Source: Treponema sp. | GTDB lineage: Bacteria > Spirochaetota > Spirochaetia > Treponematales > Breznakiellaceae | Length of the DNA: 5,382 nt | Direction of reading: 5' to 3' | Assembly (NCBI GenBank): GCA_031273185.1 | Contig: JAISSG010000113.1 | Location: forward strand, 1 to 5,382 | Shown: one piece after another, positions 5,152 to 5,382 of the stretch | Position numbering within the stretch: position 1 is the stretch's first letter | Layout of the letters: every line of letters begins with the position of its first letter | Notes under the pieces: generated by a model | Database searches by the model: none | What the model was told of the DNA's origin: nothing | The model's input: the letters and a program-made list of their open reading frames with translations, nothing else | Program-made: the position numbers and the translations under genes

Positions 5152-5198
5152 CTCCTTGATTGAGAGTATAATAGCCAACGAGAACCTTAATCAAGGAG
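5152..5198. promoter_or_regulatory. Perfect 10-bp inverted half-sites bracketing promoter B (operator-like)
   Basis: CTCCTTGATT (5152-5161) and AATCAAGGAG (5189-5198) are exact reverse complements, with 27 bp between them and 37 bp centre to centre, about 3.5 helical turns. On the minus strand one arm contains the -35 hexamer and the other contains the Shine-Dalgarno. A dimeric repressor binding both arms would enclose the promoter. Chance is less likely because copy A keeps the same geometry, but no regulator is proven. Confidence 0.5.
5165..5194 (-). promoter_or_regulatory. Promoter B for the 78/184-residue gene pair
   Basis: On the minus strand TTGATT (5194-5189) is separated by 18 bp from TATACT (5170-5165), or by 17 bp from TTATAC. 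The region around the -10 reads TATTATACT. The predicted start near 5158 gives a leader of about 13 nt that begins at the Shine-Dalgarno. Conservation with promoter A supports the call. Confidence 0.65.
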
Positions 5199-5216
5199 AA
5201 AACGCAAATTTCTTAC

Positions 5217-5244
5217 TTTTCTCTTTTCTCTCTGCTCATTTCTC
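5217..5244. repeat. Degenerate heptamer tract in copy B
   Basis: The 7-bp units are TTTTCTC, TTTTCTC, TCTGCTC and ATTTCTC, followed by a T run. It is the counterpart of the tract at 4329-4370, with fewer units before similarity fades. It covers the position where a -35 element for gpmI would fall. Confidence 0.7.
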
Positions 5245-5252
5245 TTTTTTTA

Positions 5253-5261
5253 TGGTACAAT
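5253..5261 (+). promoter_or_regulatory. Extended -10 promoter for gpmI
   Basis: TGGTACAAT contains a TACAAT -10 (5256-5261, 5 of 6 consensus) preceded by the TGN extension at 5253-5255. No convincing -35 exists at the expected place, which is occupied by the pyrimidine heptamer tract; this is compatible with an extended -10 promoter. The predicted start near 5268 leaves a leader of only about 11 nt, containing the AGGAG. Confidence 0.5.
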
Positions 5262-5278
5262 AGCGAAAAGGAGAACGT

Positions 5279-5382
5279 ATGGAAGCCCTGAAAAAGAATA
5301 CCTCGTGGAAGGGCCGGCGCGGGCCGGTCGTGTTGCTGATTATGGACGGTGTTGGCTACGGAAAGTTCAAGGAAGGCGACGC
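5279..5382 (+). CDS. gpmI: 2,3-bisphosphoglycerate-independent phosphoglycerate mutase, N-terminal 34 complete codons, runs off the window
   Basis: This enzyme interconverts 3-phosphoglycerate and 2-phosphoglycerate in glycolysis, using two metal ions and a phosphoserine intermediate; it belongs to the alkaline phosphatase superfamily. Only the N-terminus is visible. GPVVLLIMDGVGYGKFKEGDA (about 15-35) matches the first metal-binding strand, with Asp23 as the expected metal ligand (family pattern V-L-x-(I/L)-DG-x-G). The longer N-terminal lead (MEALKKNTSWKGRR) is reminiscent of spirochaete versions. The ATG at 5279 follows AAGGAG by 5 nt. The serine nucleophile and the second domain lie outside the window. 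Confidence 0.88.
   Translation, partial: MEALKKNTSWKGRRGPVVLLIMDGVGYGKFKEGD

Larger units (their letters stand above)
5151..5244 (-). repeat. Control-region direct repeat, copy B (upstream of the 78/184-residue pair)
   Basis: This is the partner of copy A at 4265-4370. Conserved blocks are 5151-5195 and 5204-5223, separated by an 8-bp variable spacer and followed by a degenerate 7-bp repeat tract. The copy fills most of the 133-bp divergent gap between the 78-residue gene and gpmI. The conservation stops at the coding sequences: the downstream genes of the two copies are not similar. Confidence 0.9.

Noticed and set aside
5146..5178. Upstream ATG at 5178 as the start of the 78-residue protein
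   Set aside because: It has no good ribosome binding site, and its first codons overlap the -10 and likely transcription start. The ATG at 5145 has AAGGAG at proper spacing, and the conserved control region ends there.

Overview
The window looks like chromosome from a treponeme-type spirochaete. This is an inference from protein character, not a database match. The KH-domain protein, S16, TrmD and the start of the phosphoglycerate mutase read like treponemal versions, and the order rpsP-khpA-rimM-trmD-rplS is a common bacterial ribosome-maturation operon. The housekeeping part is GC-rich. The heptamer repeats and GC level would fit a host-gut treponeme, but the species cannot be fixed from the sequence alone.

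Region 1 (1-2118, minus strand) is a translation operon. A good sigma70-type promoter (TTGACG, 17 bp, TATCCT) lies upstream of rpsP (ribosomal protein S16). It is followed by khpA (small KH RNA-binding protein), rimM (16S/30S maturation factor), trmD (tRNA m1G37 methyltransferase) and the first 27 codons of rplS (ribosomal protein L19). rimM/trmD and trmD/rplS each overlap by ATGA, so their translation is probably coupled. The striking oddity is inside trmD. A roughly 177-bp array of 7-bp repeats is inserted in frame and adds about 59 residues of low-complexity sequence to an otherwise normal, knot-containing enzyme.

Region 2 (2119-3967) holds one divergent gene on the plus strand, for a 538-residue secreted protein that looks like an outer-membrane beta-barrel of unknown function. 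It is followed by about 165 bp of AT-rich DNA with a 15-bp imperfect inverted repeat.

Region 3 (3968-5260) is an accessory island of three small unrecognised genes on the minus strand. A 78-residue helical protein and a 184-residue protein overlap by 26 bp, the second starting at TTG; a separate 96-residue protein is encoded by DNA of roughly 30% GC. The 78/184 pair is flanked by two direct copies of a conserved segment of about 70-95 bp. Each copy carries a promoter, a pair of inverted half-sites at identical spacing, a Shine-Dalgarno and a 7-bp repeat tract, so the same control region drives the 78/184 pair and the 96-residue gene. This is the best candidate here for an undescribed system. 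Small size, overlap, duplicated operator-like sites and local composition shift make it resemble a toxin-antitoxin or other mobile small-gene module, but no catalytic motif proves that.

Region 4 (5253 to the end) is the start of gpmI (cofactor-independent phosphoglycerate mutase) on the plus strand, with an extended -10 promoter lying just beyond one of the repeat copies.
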